This document shows, one piece after another, positions 6,892 to 15,974 of a stretch of DNA of 41,984 nucleotides. Below the pieces are notes generated by a model. The model saw only the letters and a list, made by a program, of their open reading frames with translations. It was not told the DNA's origin and did no database searches. The position numbers were made by a program, and so were the translations under genes. Source of the stretch: Candidatus Gastranaerophilales bacterium (GTDB lineage Bacteria; Cyanobacteriota; Vampirovibrionia; Gastranaerophilales; Gastranaerophilaceae); NCBI GenBank assembly GCA_944323265.1, contig CALURX010000017.1:1-41984 (forward strand). The letters are read 5' to 3'. Each line of letters starts with the position of its first letter. Within the stretch, counting starts at the first letter, position 1.

Positions 6892-7641
6892 ATGGAAAAT
6901 CTAAATAAAACTTTTAGCGAGGAAAATAATTCAGGTCAAGGGAAAGGAACGCCTGCCCCTGATATAGTTGCAAAAAAATTCAATTGGGGGGCTTTTGGAT
7001 TGACTTTTATATGGGGTCTGTTTAACAAAACATACATAACATTACTTGTGATTCCTACTATATTTTTAGGCGCTTGGGGCTTACTTATTCAATTTGTACT
7101 GGGCATATGGTTTGGTATTAAGGGAAACACCTGGGCTTGGCAAAACAAAAAATGGAACAGTGTTGAACATTTTCAATCAGTTCAAAAAAAATGGGCTGCG
7201 GGATTGCTTATTGTTGTCATTGCAGGCATGTTTTGGGGAATGTTTTCTCCTGCATTAATTAAAAAAACAAGTGCACAAATGAGTAAGGCCACTACAAAGG
7301 TTGCTATAGACCAAATATTAGAAAGCTTAGCGCTTCAAGAAGCATTAGAAGAAAAGTGCGAGCTTTCTTCTAATGGGCTGGCTAAATGTTTTGAAAAACG
7401 TATGAATGTACGATCTGTTAATAATAATCAGATAGTTTCTTCCGCTGGCTCTATTATTTGGGAATTTACTGCAAATGGTGTTTGCAAAAATAAAGGGGAT
7501 TGCAGCGTAAAAATTTCAATCGGTGAAGGTGACGCAAAAATGGAAACAATTTTGCCTATTTATCTAAAAAATAACGGATATTTAGAAGTTAAAGCAGAAG
7601 ATATAGAAGATGCTAAAAGAAAACATGGAATAACAAATTAA
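6892..7641 (+). CDS. DUF2628-like membrane protein with C-terminal extracytoplasmic domain
   Basis: A 249-residue protein. Residues 29-100 carry a recognisable block (FNWGAFGLTFIWGLFNK, then IWFGIKGNTWAWQNK) shared with the protein at 30304-31437 and typical of DUF2628-type small membrane proteins. Hydrophobic segments lie at about 34-56, 58-76 and 102-122. Residues 125-249 form a soluble domain with four cysteines (C156, C166, C195, C202) that could make disulfides outside the cytoplasm, in the manner of minor pilins, but there is no pilin signal. It precedes the vWA lipoprotein gene by 61 bp in the same run. Function is unknown. Confidence 0.75.
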   Translation: MENLNKTFSEENNSGQGKGTPAPDIVAKKFNWGAFGLTFIWGLFNKTYITLLVIPTIFLGAWGLLIQFVLGIWFGIKGNTWAWQNKKWNSVEHFQSVQKKWAAGLLIVVIAGMFWGMFSPALIKKTSAQMSKATTKVAIDQILESLALQEALEEKCELSSNGLAKCFEKRMNVRSVNNNQIVSSAGSIIWEFTANGVCKNKGDCSVKISIGEGDAKMETILPIYLKNNGYLEVKAEDIEDAKRKHGITN

Positions 7642-7702
7642 AAAAAATATTAAAGCAATATATTTCAACATTGGTGTTAGTTTAATTAATAGGGAAGAGA
7701 GA

Positions 7703-8371
7703 ATGAATAAGAGAACACAAAAATTAGGTATACTTGCAATTATATCTATACTGATAATCGGGATTTTGATTGGCTGCTGTAAAAATATTAAGATAGATGA
7801 GTTTCACCCTGCGGCTGTTACTTTTGTGGTAGACGCTTCGGCATCAAACCAGACAAATTTAGATGAACAGAAAAAATTCATAAAACAACTTTGTACTCGC
7901 TTAGATCCGGAAGACAAGGTTAAGATTATCCGTGTATCAGAGGACGCATACCTAATTTTTGAAGGTTCTCCGCATAGTACAAAAAATATATCGGATTCAA
8001 TGAATGCATTTACCCAGTATGATTCGAAAGAATGGGGTACGGCTTACGGACTCGGGATTAAGCGGGCTCTGGAATTATCTTATTCTATGAATAAAGAGGG
8101 CTATATTCCCGCAATTGTTGTAATTGGCGATTTGGAAAACGAAGGCGCTGCTGAAAAACAGATTAACTGGAATACACTACCAAATGATATTAAGAAAATA
8201 AAAGCAGCAGTACCTGAATTTGCAATGTTTTTTGCATTCGCGCACCCGCAAAAACTGGACGTTGTAAAATCTAAGCTTTCTCCTGTTTTGGGTGAGAGTA
8301 AACTTATAATTTCTACAGAACAGAATATTGACAAGGCAATGAATACATTCTTGTCTGCAATATCAAGATAG
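7703..8371 (+). CDS. von Willebrand factor A-domain lipoprotein
   Basis: A 222-residue predicted lipoprotein: a hydrophobic signal (residues 8-24) ends in lipobox LIGC with acylated C25. The vWA fold follows from residue 37. The metal-ion-dependent adhesion motif is intact with D44-A-S46-A-S48, a threonine in WGTAYG (near 115) and an aspartate in VVIGDLEN (near 146). vWA domains bind protein partners through a metal ion, often in surface adhesion or chaperone complexes with MoxR-type ATPases. No MoxR gene is present here. Anchoring in the inner or outer membrane cannot be decided (residue +2 is C). Confidence 0.88.
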   Translation: MNKRTQKLGILAIISILIIGILIGCCKNIKIDEFHPAAVTFVVDASASNQTNLDEQKKFIKQLCTRLDPEDKVKIIRVSEDAYLIFEGSPHSTKNISDSMNAFTQYDSKEWGTAYGLGIKRALELSYSMNKEGYIPAIVVIGDLENEGAAEKQINWNTLPNDIKKIKAAVPEFAMFFAFAHPQKLDVVKSKLSPVLGESKLIISTEQNIDKAMNTFLSAISR

Positions 8372-8443
8372 AACAATGAATGTAGAAAATGGCGGAAGAA
8401 AGAATATTAATAATATGCAAGATGACCAAAATAGGAGAAAACA

Positions 8444-10063
8444 ATGGCATTAATAGTAGCAAGTAAGAACAACAAGAGGCTTTTTAATCAGGAACAAATT
8501 ACAATCGGTTCTGATTTAGATTGTGATTACGTGATGAGCATTGGAGAAAAGTTTTTGATTACTCTTCATTACCGCGAAGATGATCAGAAATGTATTATTA
8601 TAAACAGCTCCGGCACGAAAAAGATTTTGTATAAGAATAGTCCGCTCGGCGAGAAATCATCGATGTCATCTGCTGTAAAATTTCAAATCGCAAATTCTGA
8701 TGATTATTTGATTCTTAAAATAGCAGATGTAGTAAAGCAGGAGAAGATTCATCGAGAGCAGCTGGCAGCAAAGACACCGAACCTTGCAAGCGAAAATGTG
8801 AATGTTAACCAATCACAAATTAAGGTTGCTCCGATTAAGCAAAATTTAGATACAAAAGGACAGCTTGAGGAATATAAAAAGGGATTGGAAGAGGCAAGAA
8901 CCGCAATCGTAAAAGAAACCGGCTTTGCGACTCACGATTTGAAAAAGAGGTTAAGTGTAAACTCAAAGAGTGCCAATTTTGTTCATATTGCAATCTTTGT
9001 AACCTCTTTTATATCCGCATTCGGTGTTTCAAATTATTTGACCGGATTAAAAATCGAAGATGCCGGAACATTTATCCAGCTTCCTTTAGAGATAAAAACT
9101 TATATTTTATTTGGTATAGTCATAACCGCGCTTTGCTTTGTTCTAAAACACGGCGTATTTTTATATTATCAAAACAAATCCCACAAAAGCGCTGTCACAA
9201 CGCACGCCCAGGGAGGCTTGATTATAACTGCGACAATATTTTTTATTGCGGTTTATGTAATAAATTTACTTTATTACATAAATATAGGGCCTGCTTTTGC
9301 AATCCTGATTTCGGCATTCTTTGTCGGCTTAAACGTAATTATGGCTTACGCGGGCGGATATTTCAAGAATTTTGGTCACTCTATGAGCTACGTTCTTGAC
9401 CAGTATGAATACAGAGAAGATTTTGAAGCCGTAATGAACGATTACAGAGGGTGGATAGAAAAGTTTATTAATAATATAAGCAAAGACAAGATGGAAAATA
9501 TCAAGGACAGATTATTTAATCTGCAATTAAAATCCGGCGGAGAAATGCTTTTGGGAGTTTTAACGGCACCTTTTCTTGCATACGGTGTATCAATCACTCT
9601 TGCTCAGTGTTTTCCGGAAGCTGCCGGCTGGATAAGGATTTCAGGTCTGAGATTCAGCCCGATATTTCTTGTACTTGCAACATTTATGATTATTTTCGCA
9701 TTCCTTGCTTTCACTATGGCCTTTACTAACTCCAAAAAAATTCAAGGCTCTAATGTTATAAAACAAGACGGGTTTAGTGATTATTTTATACACGGGGTTA
9801 ATATTCTGGGGCTCCAAGCTGTACGGAAACTCGAGAGCGAAAAAACTACGGCATTAATGATAGGCTGCGCAATCATATTCATTGAATTTACGATGAACGT
9901 TTCGTATTTTATGAGAAGTTTTGGAGACGATTTGCAGAGTATACTTTTATGTATTATTGCCGCTTTAGTTCCTACAGCACTTTTGATTGCTGAAACATTT
10001 ATGTTAAGCCAAACAAAATTTGACATCAGCATTATTGAAGATTTGATGTCAAAAAGAGATTAG
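8444..10063 (+). CDS. Multi-pass membrane protein with FHA-like N-terminal domain
   Basis: This 539-residue protein has three parts. Residues 1-95 look like a forkhead-associated-type beta sandwich (ITIGSDLDCDYVMS at 19-32 resembles the FHA strand with its G and S, then ILYKNSPLGEK). Residues 96-178 are a charged helical linker. Residues 181-535 contain about eight hydrophobic segments (near 181-197, 219-241, 258-278, 281-303, 370-390, 402-426, 465-487, 493-515). In each half a cytoplasmic helical stretch separates the segments. A FHA-like domain could read phosphothreonine or act as an assembly module, as in SctD proteins of type III systems, but overall homology to SctD is not seen. Strong AGGAG site at 8434. 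Confidence 0.75.
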   Translation: MALIVASKNNKRLFNQEQITIGSDLDCDYVMSIGEKFLITLHYREDDQKCIIINSSGTKKILYKNSPLGEKSSMSSAVKFQIANSDDYLILKIADVVKQEKIHREQLAAKTPNLASENVNVNQSQIKVAPIKQNLDTKGQLEEYKKGLEEARTAIVKETGFATHDLKKRLSVNSKSANFVHIAIFVTSFISAFGVSNYLTGLKIEDAGTFIQLPLEIKTYILFGIVITALCFVLKHGVFLYYQNKSHKSAVTTHAQGGLIITATIFFIAVYVINLLYYINIGPAFAILISAFFVGLNVIMAYAGGYFKNFGHSMSYVLDQYEYREDFEAVMNDYRGWIEKFINNISKDKMENIKDRLFNLQLKSGGEMLLGVLTAPFLAYGVSITLAQCFPEAAGWIRISGLRFSPIFLVLATFMIIFAFLAFTMAFTNSKKIQGSNVIKQDGFSDYFIHGVNILGLQAVRKLESEKTTALMIGCAIIFIEFTMNVSYFMRSFGDDLQSILLCIIAALVPTALLIAETFMLSQTKFDISIIEDLMSKRD

Positions 10064-10096
10064 GTATTAATACAAAAGAAAGGAGAATGAAAAAGG

Positions 10097-10888
10097 ATGA
10101 CAATGAGTTTAATGAATGCTATCAGAAGTATGAAACAAGATGAAAAATGGGTAAGTAAAATTATAGCGGGCGGTCTTGTTTGTTTAGTTGCTCAGATTGC
10201 GAGTTCTTGTTCCCTGAGTTTTATAGCGCAAAAAACAGCACCCGGAATAGGTACATTAATTGGTTTAATTATTAGTATAGTTGCAGGATTATGGATAGTC
10301 GGATTTATTTTTTCTTCAATGAATAAAACCATAAATTCCGACAAGTTTCAAATGGCAGAATTAAATGAATCAAACATTATATTAACAGGTTTGAAATCTT
10401 TTATGGCAATAATAGGCTGGGGAATACTTGCTACAATCATATTATTTGTAGTGGAAATAGTTTATTTTGCTTTAATAGCAATCTTCTGTTTTATATTAGG
10501 TTTGATATCAGGTCTTATAGGTGTTAATAATCAAATTTTAACAATTTTAATAACTGTATTTTGTATTATAGCGAGTGCGGCTTTGGGACTCTATATCGCA
10601 CAATTTGTAATCACAGCTTTTGCACTTTATTTCAAAAGACTTGAATTCGGCGATTTAATATCATTCAAAAAACAATTTGTAATCATAAAAGAAAACCAGC
10701 ATACAAATTGGACAGTGGTAGGTAAAATGATTTTGTTTTCACTTGCTTATCTGGGAATTATAATTGGTTTATCCGTTACAATAGTGGGGCTCGTTTTGGT
10801 TCCGTTTGTTTTATTTGCCAGCTATTTTGTTGCATACAATCTGGTTGTACAATATGCGAAAGAAATTAATATTGATAAATATTTATAA
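10097..10888 (+). CDS. DUF4013-like integral membrane protein
   Basis: A 263-residue protein with six to seven hydrophobic segments (about 22-42, 54-76, 96-122, 124-142, 148-175, 211-250). It has the look of DUF4013-type proteins, with small residues in helices and a polar loop after the second helix (NKTINSDKFQMAELNESN). Two starts are possible: 10097 and 10103. The latter has AAAGGA five bases upstream, the former has AAAGGAG eleven bases upstream. It shares general architecture with the protein at 11791 and may form a membrane complex with it. Confidence 0.7.
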   Translation: MTMSLMNAIRSMKQDEKWVSKIIAGGLVCLVAQIASSCSLSFIAQKTAPGIGTLIGLIISIVAGLWIVGFIFSSMNKTINSDKFQMAELNESNIILTGLKSFMAIIGWGILATIILFVVEIVYFALIAIFCFILGLISGLIGVNNQILTILITVFCIIASAALGLYIAQFVITAFALYFKRLEFGDLISFKKQFVIIKENQHTNWTVVGKMILFSLAYLGIIIGLSVTIVGLVLVPFVLFASYFVAYNLVVQYAKEINIDKYL

Positions 10889-10909
10889 GCAAAGTAAGGA
10901 AAAATTAGA

Positions 10910-11806
10910 ATGAAAAAGAAAATAACAGCAGTATTTTTAGTATTGAGTTTATTAGGAGGTTATATGCCTTTCGGTTATGGTGCGCAAAATGGTGAAAATC
11001 AAGTGTTACAACAGAGTGAACAAACCCAAACTCTTACAAAAGAAGAGATAAAAAAACTTGTTGAAGAGCACTATGATGATTTATTGAAAATTATCAAGAA
11101 AGAAAAACCGGAAATTTCTTGTATTGAGTTTTATAAAAAAACTCATTTGAACGAAAAATACGGATATACTACAAACGATAACGGAAGATATCACGACATG
11201 GAGGATATTAGATATGTCCGCGATATAGATGAACAGCGAGGGCGGACAGTTGTTCCTCTGTGTGATGGTGATTATGCAGTATGGAATGCTAAAAATAACA
11301 GCTTTTTCCGAAGAATACAATATGCAGTAGAATATCATAAAGACGGCAGCTTATTTGGTGTTATAAAGATAAGGAGAATTAGCAGGAATAAGTATGCTTT
11401 TTATGAATACCGTCTTAATGAACCAGAGAATGGTTTCGTGTATTTAAAACATGTTTTGGTATATTACAAAACTAAAAATCCGGTTACATTTGTAACAACT
11501 GCTGACGGGAAAATTCGTGGTATCAGGTATAAAGATGAGATTGTTTATACAGACTTATCAAATTTAGCAGACATTGATAACCTGGATTTACATCAGATTG
11601 GCAGTGCAGCGGGTGACACGGCAAAGGTTGCCGCACAGGGAGCAATGGTCGCCGGCAGTGGAGTTCTGACTGTCTTAGGAATGGCCGGAGCAGTTGCTAT
11701 TGCTCCGATAGCCGCAATTATAATGATTCCTACATTTACTATATTATCTTTTTCTTCACACGAAGAAGATACCGAAAAAAATAAGGAACAATGGAACATA
11801 GAATAA
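10910..11806 (+). CDS. Secreted protein with C-terminal glycine/alanine-rich hydrophobic hairpin
   Basis: A 298-residue protein with a typical signal peptide (basic MKKK, hydrophobic core 5-20, likely cleavage after GYGA at 25). Residues 36-70 are helical and charged. Residues 75-225 appear beta-rich with many aromatic residues. Residues about 236-282 are a glycine- and alanine-rich hydrophobic region that would span a membrane twice, followed by a charged tail. Thus the body is likely periplasmic and held by the C-terminal hairpin. The 3' end overlaps the following gene by 16 bases in another frame, so the pair is coupled. No family is recognised. Confidence 0.72.
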   Translation: MKKKITAVFLVLSLLGGYMPFGYGAQNGENQVLQQSEQTQTLTKEEIKKLVEEHYDDLLKIIKKEKPEISCIEFYKKTHLNEKYGYTTNDNGRYHDMEDIRYVRDIDEQRGRTVVPLCDGDYAVWNAKNNSFFRRIQYAVEYHKDGSLFGVIKIRRISRNKYAFYEYRLNEPENGFVYLKHVLVYYKTKNPVTFVTTADGKIRGIRYKDEIVYTDLSNLADIDNLDLHQIGSAAGDTAKVAAQGAMVAGSGVLTVLGMAGAVAIAPIAAIIMIPTFTILSFSSHEEDTEKNKEQWNIE

Positions 11807-12516
11807 AACTCAAGGATACATTTGAAAAAATTTGGAAAAGTTCGCCGCAATATCTTTTTGTTGGTGGAGTATTCCAGCTTGCTTTTATTTTATTCTTATT
11901 TATACCTGTTATCGGCTGGATAATATCCGCACTTATTTTTGTATACATGTGCGGATATTATTTGGTTTCTATAAGACATAATATAGATAATGACGATTTC
12001 GTAAGAGTTGATTGGAGGGAAAAGAATATTTTCTTTAGAGGAATAAGAGTTCTTGGGGCTTTAATTCTTTATTTCGTGGTTTTATACAGTTTTATTATGC
12101 TATTTGCTCTCATTGTCTCTCTTCTGTTTATATTGTTCGCATGTATTGCCGGAATAGAAGATAGTAGCGGCAGCGGGTATGGTTGGTTACCTGTAATTAT
12201 TGTTATTGGTGTCGTAACTTATTTTTTGTATCCATATCTGCTGCTAACTTTCTTTTCAACTCTGGCAAATTATATTATCGAGGACAGGTGCGTTGCAGCA
12301 TTAGCGTATAAAAAAATATTTAAAATTTTTAAAAAGAATTGGAAAATTGCTCTCAAAACCCTCGGAGTGTCTCTGCTGATAACTCCTTTAGCACTAATTC
12401 CTTTCATAGGGTTTTATTTTGCAATGGTTTTAGTAAAAATCACGTCAAATTATATAACAGTTGTTAATAAAGATAAGTATATAAAAGAAATTATAGAGAG
12501 TGAAGGTAAAAGATAA
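11791..12516 (+). CDS. DUF4013-like integral membrane protein 2
   Basis: A 241-residue protein that begins inside the preceding gene (AAGGA at 11783). It has hydrophobic segments around 22-56, 73-112, 130-158 and 186-222 and a soluble loop with the pattern NIDNDDFVRVDWREKN after the first pair. The same order of features (N-terminal amphipathic helix, TM pair, DDF-type loop, TM pairs) is seen in DUF4013 proteins and in the 10097 protein. It probably acts with that protein and with the secreted hairpin protein encoded just upstream. Function is unknown. Confidence 0.7.
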   Translation: MEHRIKLKDTFEKIWKSSPQYLFVGGVFQLAFILFLFIPVIGWIISALIFVYMCGYYLVSIRHNIDNDDFVRVDWREKNIFFRGIRVLGALILYFVVLYSFIMLFALIVSLLFILFACIAGIEDSSGSGYGWLPVIIVIGVVTYFLYPYLLLTFFSTLANYIIEDRCVAALAYKKIFKIFKKNWKIALKTLGVSLLITPLALIPFIGFYFAMVLVKITSNYITVVNKDKYIKEIIESEGKR

Positions 12517-12517
12517 A

Positions 12518-13498
12518 ATGCGAGTATTATCAATAATAGCAGTAATAATTTTAATTTCGGCAACAATGTTTATAACAATTACAAAGCCTCAAATGCACAA
12601 AAGGATAGTTTTTGGCGGGGCAAATATACAAGTTGCCGAGACTAAAACAGAGACTGAGGCTATAGAGACCAAGGTTACACCTGTACAGACCGAGACTGTT
12701 AAAAAAGAGGTTGAGGTACAAAAAGTTGATAATACGGATTTTCAGAACGAATTGAGACTAAAGGCACTTGAAGCGTTAGCAGATAAGGAGGCAGAACTCA
12801 AGCTTGCGCAAGAAAAAGCCGCGAATGCAGAAAAACGGGCAGAAGCTGATGCGAAAAAATTAAAACAGCAGCAGGAAGCAGAAGAAAAAGCCAGAAAACA
12901 AGCAGAAAAACAGGCTAAAAAAGAAGCGGAAGAACTTGCTAAAAAGCAATCTCAATTAGAAAAGGAGCAAGAGGCGGCTCAAAAACAAGCCGAAAAAAAA
13001 GCAAAGAAAGCCGCCGAAGAGCAGGCTAAAAAAGCGGCAGCCGAGAAAGCCAAAAAGGCTGCTGAAGAACAAGCTAAAAAACAAGCTGAAGAACAAAAGA
13101 AACTTGTAGAATATCAGGAAACAATACTCTGGAACCAGTGGAGAGCTACGGTTTGCAACAAAGTGGCAAGCAAGCTGGATAAGCAATTCACAGCGGTTGC
13201 CCCTCCCGGAACTATTTATACATACAGCTTTAATGTAGATAAAAACAGACGTATTACAAATGTTACGGTTAAAATTTCAAAAGGTTATGTGAATACATCA
13301 ACACAGCAAGGTGTAAATATGATTAAGTATGCGATTAATTCTCTTAACCTCTCGAGTATTTTGACTTTCCCCAGCGGAACCCAAAGAACAAGCGTAAAAG
13401 TCGAAAGCGGTATAGAAAGAACTGCTAATCAGTCAAACAGCCTGAATGCAAATTCTTTTAATGATGTAGAGACAATAACAAAACAGAAATATGAATAA
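12518..13498 (+). CDS. TolA-shaped envelope-spanning protein
   Basis: This 326-residue protein has the layout of TolA: an N-terminal membrane anchor (residues 3-22), a long Lys/Glu/Ala-rich coiled coil (about 60-205) and a C-terminal TolA/TonB-like globular domain (about 208-326). That domain carries WNQWRATVCNKV, a YTYSFNVDKNRRITNVTV strand pair and the ending FNDVE. The same C-terminal pattern recurs in the secreted proteins at 15185, 16941 and 18932. It would bridge inner membrane and periplasm. The ATG at 12518 starts one base after the previous stop, with AAGGT before it. A GTG at 12500 is in frame but less likely. No TolQR or Pal genes are next to it, so it is unlikely to be the housekeeping TolA. 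Confidence 0.82.
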   Translation: MRVLSIIAVIILISATMFITITKPQMHKRIVFGGANIQVAETKTETEAIETKVTPVQTETVKKEVEVQKVDNTDFQNELRLKALEALADKEAELKLAQEKAANAEKRAEADAKKLKQQQEAEEKARKQAEKQAKKEAEELAKKQSQLEKEQEAAQKQAEKKAKKAAEEQAKKAAAEKAKKAAEEQAKKQAEEQKKLVEYQETILWNQWRATVCNKVASKLDKQFTAVAPPGTIYTYSFNVDKNRRITNVTVKISKGYVNTSTQQGVNMIKYAINSLNLSSILTFPSGTQRTSVKVESGIERTANQSNSLNANSFNDVETITKQKYE

Positions 13499-13516
13499 AT
13501 GAGAAAGGAAAAGATT

Positions 13517-14059
13517 ATGGTAGATTTTAACATTGAGAGATTGACAACTCCCTGGAATGACAATGGAAGCGGGAAAGTAAACTCCGGAGAAGTTCAGAAG
13601 CCCGGTCAAAATTGTGTGTGGAATAAGTATAAACCGGGCGAAGCTGAATTCAGCGAACAGCAGATGGAAGAAATTTATGAAAACGGAAGGGCTTATGTAG
13701 ACAGAAAAAGAAATGAAGGCGCTCAAAAATATGCCGAAATTGAAAAAGCAAGAACAGAGGCTACATCAAACGGCGTATCGTATGATGAAGCTATAGCAAC
13801 TTTGGATAACCTCCCCGATGCTAACTTTGGAGTTGTAAGAGATGAAACCACGGGTGAGTTAAGAAAACCGACAATAGATGAGATTTATGAACATTGCAAA
13901 AATAATCCTGATGATCCGCAATCTGCCGCTACAATCGAGCGTATAGATAAAGCCAGACAGGCAAAAAACGAATTTGAATCTAAGTATCCTGATGTAACAT
14001 CAAATGATTATAACAATTATAGGCTGTTTATTTCAACTGATAAAAATTTCGGAGTGTAA
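13517..14059 (+). CDS. Soluble hypothetical protein
   Basis: A 180-residue acidic, hydrophilic protein with no signal or membrane segment. The N-terminal 45 residues look disordered (NGSGKVNSGEVQKPGQN), the rest helical. It has no recognisable domain. The ATG at 13517 is chosen because GAGAAAGGAA (13500-13509) is well spaced. An ATG at 13499 would place that site inside the gene. A secreted substrate or a small cytoplasmic partner of the membrane genes are both possible; nothing decides. Confidence 0.65.
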   Translation: MVDFNIERLTTPWNDNGSGKVNSGEVQKPGQNCVWNKYKPGEAEFSEQQMEEIYENGRAYVDRKRNEGAQKYAEIEKARTEATSNGVSYDEAIATLDNLPDANFGVVRDETTGELRKPTIDEIYEHCKNNPDDPQSAATIERIDKARQAKNEFESKYPDVTSNDYNNYRLFISTDKNFGV

Positions 14060-14091
14060 ATAATTTTTATAACAAATTATTGTAATCAAAA

Positions 14092-14181
14092 GCTGGGTAG
14101 ACTTTAGTCTACCGGAATATATAACAAAAAACATATTAAATCTTGAATAAAATTTTATTGGTAAACTAAAGTCTACCCTAC
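14092..14181. repeat. Palindromic repeat family A, copy 1
   Basis: The element begins GGGTAGACTTTAGTCTACC (14095) and ends with the complementary arm up to CCCTAC at 14181. Each end is itself a hairpin (GGTAGACT pairing with AGTCTACC), and the two ends pair with each other. The core of about 45 bp is AT-rich. It fills the gap between the 13517 and 14222 genes, so the latter probably has its own transcription or RNA-stability control. Confidence 0.88.
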
Positions 14182-14221
14182 AGAAAATCGGTTGAACATA
14201 TTATACAAGAAAGGATAAGTT

Positions 14222-15070
14222 ATGCAAGATAATGTAGAAAAGTTTAGTGAACGAGTTGATAACTTAAGGAAAGAAGGAAAATATGCCGAGCTTATAGACT
14301 TTTGTGAAAGAACTTTCACGGAGCTTAAAGGCAACACTCAAGAAGAGCGGGAAATACTTGCTATAGCTTACCGCACGAAAGGAATCTTATGTCTTATTAA
14401 CGAAGATTTTGTAACAGCAGCAGAATGCCTCACAAGGGCAATCGAATACAATCCGAATGATGTAATAGCATATGCTAATCGCGGAAGTGCAAAAGATTGC
14501 TTAAAACAATACATTGAAGCAATTGAAGATTATAATAAGGTTATTGAATTGAACCCGGATTTTGCGGAGATATATAATATCCGTGGTAATATAAAATCTA
14601 AGTTAGGACAATATATTGAAGCTATAGAAGATTTTAATAAGGCAATCGAATTAAATCCGAATGATGCAGATGCATATCATAACCGCGGAAATGCAAAATT
14701 TAATTTAGGACAAATTGCAGAAGCTATTGAAGATTTCAGTAAGGTTATTGAATTAAATCCGAATTATGCAGAAGCATATTATGACATAGGTCTTGCAAAA
14801 GCTAATTTAGGGCAATACACAGAAGCAATAGAAGATTTTAATAAGGCTATTGAATTAAATCCTGAATATATAGAAGCCTATAATAATTGTGGAAACGCAA
14901 AAGTCTATTTGGGACAATTTGCTGAAGCCATAGAAGATTACAATAAGGCTATTGAATTGTTCCCTGATTATGCAAGAGCATATTATAACCGCGGTTATGC
15001 AAAAGAGTGTCTGGGGCTAAATTCAGAAGCCGAAGAGGATTACAAAAAAGCTAATGAATTAAGAAAGTAG
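14222..15070 (+). CDS. TPR-repeat protein
   Basis: A 282-residue cytoplasmic protein. Residues 1-47 form a helical cap shared with the proteins at 22735 and 24240 (VEKF, YAELIDFC, EEREILAIA). Residues 48-282 are about seven 34-residue tetratricopeptide repeats with the consensus G-x-Y-x-E-A-I-E-D-x-x-K-A-I-E-L-N-P. The repeats are also very similar in DNA (102-bp period), which points to recent expansion and possible copy-number change. TPRs make protein-binding superhelices. In type III systems such proteins serve as chaperones, a possible parallel given the export-type protein at 19696. The TAG stop lies within the following palindromic repeat. Confidence 0.9.
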   Translation: MQDNVEKFSERVDNLRKEGKYAELIDFCERTFTELKGNTQEEREILAIAYRTKGILCLINEDFVTAAECLTRAIEYNPNDVIAYANRGSAKDCLKQYIEAIEDYNKVIELNPDFAEIYNIRGNIKSKLGQYIEAIEDFNKAIELNPNDADAYHNRGNAKFNLGQIAEAIEDFSKVIELNPNYAEAYYDIGLAKANLGQYTEAIEDFNKAIELNPEYIEAYNNCGNAKVYLGQFAEAIEDYNKAIELFPDYARAYYNRGYAKECLGLNSEAEEDYKKANELRK

Positions 15071-15158
15071 GGTAGACTTTAGTCTACCGGAATATATAAC
15101 AAAAAAACGATATTAAATCTTAAATAAAATTTTATTGGTAGACTAAAGTCTACCCTAC
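15067..15158. repeat. Palindromic repeat family A, copy 2
   Basis: It runs from GTAGGGTAGACT (15067) to AGTCTACCCTAC (15158) and is nearly identical to copies 1 and 3. The first TAG is the stop codon of the TPR gene at 14222. Confidence 0.9.
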
Positions 15159-15184
15159 AGTTTGAAAAACATTAAGAGGTACGA

Positions 15185-15943
15185 ATGAAGAAGATTATCT
15201 TAACATTATTAATTTTTATAACCGGTACATCAGTATTTGCCAAGCCTAATTACACGTATACAATGAGCGAAACTCCGGCATCTGCGTATTCCGGAACTTA
15301 TGTAAATGAAGAAATTAAGGCTCCGCTTACGCAAATCGGGCTTCCGGAAGAATATTTAGAACCCCAGGCCGAAGAACAAGGGCTGGAGATTGAGTGGAAT
15401 GAATGGCACGCTCGTGTAAGAAACAAGATAATGAATGATATGATGCATACAAATTACATATCAAAATCGCTCTACTATCTTATATATACAGTCCATAGGA
15501 ATGGAGAAATCAGCAATATTATAACTGCACAATTTGTAGAAGATGATTCTGAATTCTATAAAATAACTATAAATAATCATGAAAAACCCCGATTTGATTA
15601 TGAATATGCCGTTTCAATGAAAAAAGGGTCTGACAATAGTTATAAAACTTATATTTACAACATAGGCAACTACAATCTTTCAACAAAAGACGGTGCATTA
15701 ATCGATGCTATGAAACATTCAAGCTTCAAGAAGAATGCGGCTTTATTTGACAGACCTTATGCAACAAAACAAATGGCAAAAAAAATTGAAAAAGCCGCTA
15801 AAAGTCCGGTATTAAATTTCCCTGCAAAAAGCAAACGCGATAAAGTGGTCGTTTATCAAACTATGGCTATTGATCTTGATATTCCGGAATTTAAACCTCA
15901 ATACAACTCTTCTGATTTTAATGATGTAGAGAAGGTGAAATAG
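15185..15943 (+). CDS. Secreted TolA-C-like protein 1
   Basis: A 252-residue exported protein: signal peptide residues 1-19 (cleavage after VFA). A short linker carries YSGTYVNEEIKAPLTQIG and PEEYLEPQAEEQGLE. A TolA/TonB-C-like domain of about 75-252 holds WNEWHARVRNKI, the strand LIYTVHRNGEISNI, the segment LNFPAKSKRDKVVV and the ending FNDVEK. The order matches the C-terminal part of the 12518 protein. The upstream 40 bp and the signal peptide codons are almost the same as those of the 16941 gene, so the two arose by duplication. It probably works in the periplasm with the TolA-shaped protein; no partner is proven. Confidence 0.8.
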   Translation: MKKIILTLLIFITGTSVFAKPNYTYTMSETPASAYSGTYVNEEIKAPLTQIGLPEEYLEPQAEEQGLEIEWNEWHARVRNKIMNDMMHTNYISKSLYYLIYTVHRNGEISNIITAQFVEDDSEFYKITINNHEKPRFDYEYAVSMKKGSDNSYKTYIYNIGNYNLSTKDGALIDAMKHSSFKKNAALFDRPYATKQMAKKIEKAAKSPVLNFPAKSKRDKVVVYQTMAIDLDIPEFKPQYNSSDFNDVEKVK

Positions 15944-15974
15944 CTTATTCAAAGAAGTTATAGGAGAATTCTAA

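Noticed and set aside
12518-13498. Housekeeping TolA of the Tol-Pal system
   Set aside because: The shape is TolA-like but tolQ, tolR, tolB and pal are absent, and the C-terminal domain belongs to a local family with secreted copies.
14430-15060. Regularly spaced DNA repeats that resemble a CRISPR array at first sight
   Set aside because: The 102-bp period is in frame and encodes TPR units; there are no short identical repeats with unique spacers and no cas genes.
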